64,000 bases of DNA from Micrococcales bacterium (GTDB lineage: Bacteria; Actinomycetota; Actinomycetes; Actinomycetales; Microbacteriaceae): NCBI GenBank assembly GCA_017306245.1, contig JAFKIY010000001.1, forward strand, positions 310,001 to 374,000. Direction: 5' to 3'. The position numbers were made by a program, and so were the translations under genes. Position 1 is the stretch's first letter. Every line of letters begins with the position of its first letter. The notes under the pieces were generated by a model. It searched no databases and was not told where the DNA came from. It was given only the letters and a program-made list of their open reading frames with translations. Below, piece after piece: positions 62,761-64,000 of the stretch.

Positions 62761-63824
62761 AACCGCGCAAGCGCGGGCAGGATGTTGAGAAGCCAGACGG
62801 CGATGACGGCGACGATGATCAGGCCTCCCACGAGGGGGACGCCGCGCTGGAGCCTGCGACCCTGACGGGCGACCGTGTTGGCCGCCATGCGCTCACCGAG
62901 CGGTGACGTGCCGGCGGCGAGGGCAGCGCTGCCAGCGACCCGGTCATCCGCGTAACGCTCTGTGCGATCCACCGTCCTGTCGCCGACGGTGTCGACGATT
63001 CGGGCAATCCGCGCGAGCGTTGCCGCGTTGAGCAGATCGAATGGGCGCGAGGAGTACAGGAACATCCAGTCGTCGACGATTTCGACATCGAACTGCGCCG
63101 CCTCATCAATGAGGCGGGCCATGAGATCCGGGGTGAAAACGTAGAGGGCATCGCGTTCGTACTCCTTGGGGCAGTACAGCGTGAAGTACGTGTCGAAATC
63201 CCCTTCGAGCTGGAGCACCTGGCTGCGGGAAAATTTGACGGGCAGATTCGATCCAAAGAAATTGTTCGACTTCGCATCGAGGACCATCTGCGGCAGCATC
63301 CGGTCCAGTTTGATCGCGAGGTAACCCCAGTGGTGCACGGCGCGGTTCTTGCCCGAGCCCGTCGTGTAATCGAGGTTCCCCACGTCGAAGGATGGCGGTG
63401 ACGCCCTCGACAGCCGCTCCGGCACGCGCCGCGCCGACCCGACGCCGAAGATCGCGCCCGCATAGTCGGGGACGATCCCGTTGGCCGTGAACGAGAGGCC
63501 ATTCGCCTGGGCGAACCGTGACAAACGCAGCATTCTTGCCCATGTCGCCTGGCCGGCAGCGAGCCGGAACGCGGTGAACACTCCGGCCGCAACGAGCATG
63601 GTGACGAGGATGACGAAAGTGCTCGACCCCTGGGAGAAGAACCGGGAGTAGAGCCACAGCAGGATACTGAGGGCAAAAACGCCGGCGACGATCGTGACCA
63701 CCAGCACGACACCGGAAGACACGGAGGCCCCAGGAGTCATCGAACCGGCGGACTCACGCCGAAACGCCGCAATCTCCTGGCGCGTGACAGGCGAGGTGAG
63801 CGGCGAGTAGTCGAGTGTTGTCAC
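62757..63824 (-). CDS. Membrane protein, unknown
   Basis: 355 residues from GTG 63824. Two N-terminal transmembrane helices (about 35-57, 63-84), a large soluble domain with NGLSFTANGIVPDYAGAIFG, LDYTTGSGKNRAVHHWGYLA and DFDTYFTLYCPKEYERDALY, then a C-terminal helix (LVGGLIIVAVIAVWLL). The pattern recurs in Actinobacteria as a conserved hypothetical protein of about 350 residues; no enzymatic motif. The longer frame to 63947 overlaps the divergent gene. Confidence 0.78.
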   Translation of the reverse strand: MTTLDYSPLTSPVTRQEIAAFRRESAGSMTPGASVSSGVVLVVTIVAGVFALSILLWLYSRFFSQGSSTFVILVTMLVAAGVFTAFRLAAGQATWARMLRLSRFAQANGLSFTANGIVPDYAGAIFGVGSARRVPERLSRASPPSFDVGNLDYTTGSGKNRAVHHWGYLAIKLDRMLPQMVLDAKSNNFFGSNLPVKFSRSQVLQLEGDFDTYFTLYCPKEYERDALYVFTPDLMARLIDEAAQFDVEIVDDWMFLYSSRPFDLLNAATLARIARIVDTVGDRTVDRTERYADDRVAGSAALAAGTSPLGERMAANTVARQGRRLQRGVPLVGGLIIVAVIAVWLLNILPALARF

Positions 63825-63912
63825 GTTCCCGCTCTCAGATCGTCCACGGAGTTTGCCGGTCTCCCGGAATCGTAGCGGGGTCGAGCGCTCGCCCGCATGC
63901 CATCCTTGAAGG

Positions 63913-64000
63913 GTGAGCATCCTGAGCGACGACGTCCTGGAATCCATTCACTCCCGCGCAGCAGGGTATGACCGCGACAATTCGTTTTTCGCGGAGGACC
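63913..64000 (+). CDS. Acyl-CoA dehydrogenase family, N-terminal fragment
   Basis: Frame open from GTG 63913 to the window end (29 codons): LSDDVLESIHSRAAGYDRD then NSFFAED. The 'RAAGYDR(D/E)N.FF.ED' pattern is the usual N-terminus of actinobacterial acyl-CoA dehydrogenases. CATCCT lies 6 nt ahead of GTG. Only the first 29 residues are seen, so the call is tentative. Confidence 0.6.
   Translation, partial: MSILSDDVLESIHSRAAGYDRDNSFFAED

Noticed and set aside
1..64000. CRISPR array, prophage or integrative element
   Set aside because: No spaced direct repeats of CRISPR type, no phage structural genes, no integrase or attachment site; the single IS is the only mobile element seen.

Overview
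The window is a high-GC chromosomal segment of an actinobacterium, most likely a Microbacteriaceae (Leifsonia/Cryobacterium/Salinibacterium-like) species. Support: the DUF222 protein, several DUF2510 'WYPDP' membrane proteins, a deazaflavin (F420)-type oxidoreductase, a HelR-type RNA polymerase helicase, the nusA-ylxR-infB-rbfA block and many leaderless genes. No rRNA, tRNA or CRISPR array was seen.

Layout. 0-4.8 kb: partial DUF222 gene, an MFS exporter divergent from an ArsR-type regulator (four operator units spaced exactly 14 bp), a P-loop kinase, VOC and YCII proteins. 4.9-9.0 kb: a dienelactone-hydrolase-like gene, an Smr domain, the 5-oxoprolinase genes pxpABC and a MOSC protein. 9.0-13.1 kb: a branched-chain 2-oxoacid dehydrogenase operon (E1a-E1b-E2) behind an Lrp regulator. 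13.2-25 kb: translation core (proS, nusA, ylxR, infB, rbfA, truB, ribF) with mutY, a uridine-kinase-like gene and a ketopantoate reductase. 25-31 kb: ROK kinase, SRPBCC protein, and a deoxynucleoside-type operon (SorC/DeoR regulator, deoC, aldehyde dehydrogenase, catalytically incomplete ALDH partner). 31-32.4 kb: a complete IS with doubled ends and a likely 5-bp target duplication. 32.4-40.3 kb: secreted CAP protein, glycerophosphodiesterase, M20 peptidase, degenerate metallophosphoesterase, SNF2 helicase, cupin and DUF488. 40.3-40.7 kb: a gene-free stretch with about ten mutually compatible helices, the best candidate here for an undescribed structured RNA. 40.7-54 kb: three DUF2510 proteins, GNAT, glutathione peroxidase, gamma-glutamyltransferase, pyroglutamyl peptidase, an orphan DarT-like protein, an HD-domain fusion and housekeeping hydrolases. 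54-64 kb: phosphate transporter, aspartase, YtxH/LEA-like protein, AlkA, ribokinase, HelR, and the start of an acyl-CoA dehydrogenase.

Themes. (1) At least 21 genes have a TANNNT hexamer ending 6 (rarely 7) nt before ATG/GTG, the geometry of leaderless transcription; this fixes several start sites. (2) Several convergent pairs share a CTAG or CTAA tetranucleotide as overlapping stops. (3) Pyroglutamate can be released (pcp) and opened (pxpABC), and gamma-glutamyl compounds cleaved (ggt). (4) The deo operon would turn deoxyribose-5-phosphate into glyceraldehyde-3-phosphate plus acetaldehyde, with the dehydrogenase disposing of the aldehyde.
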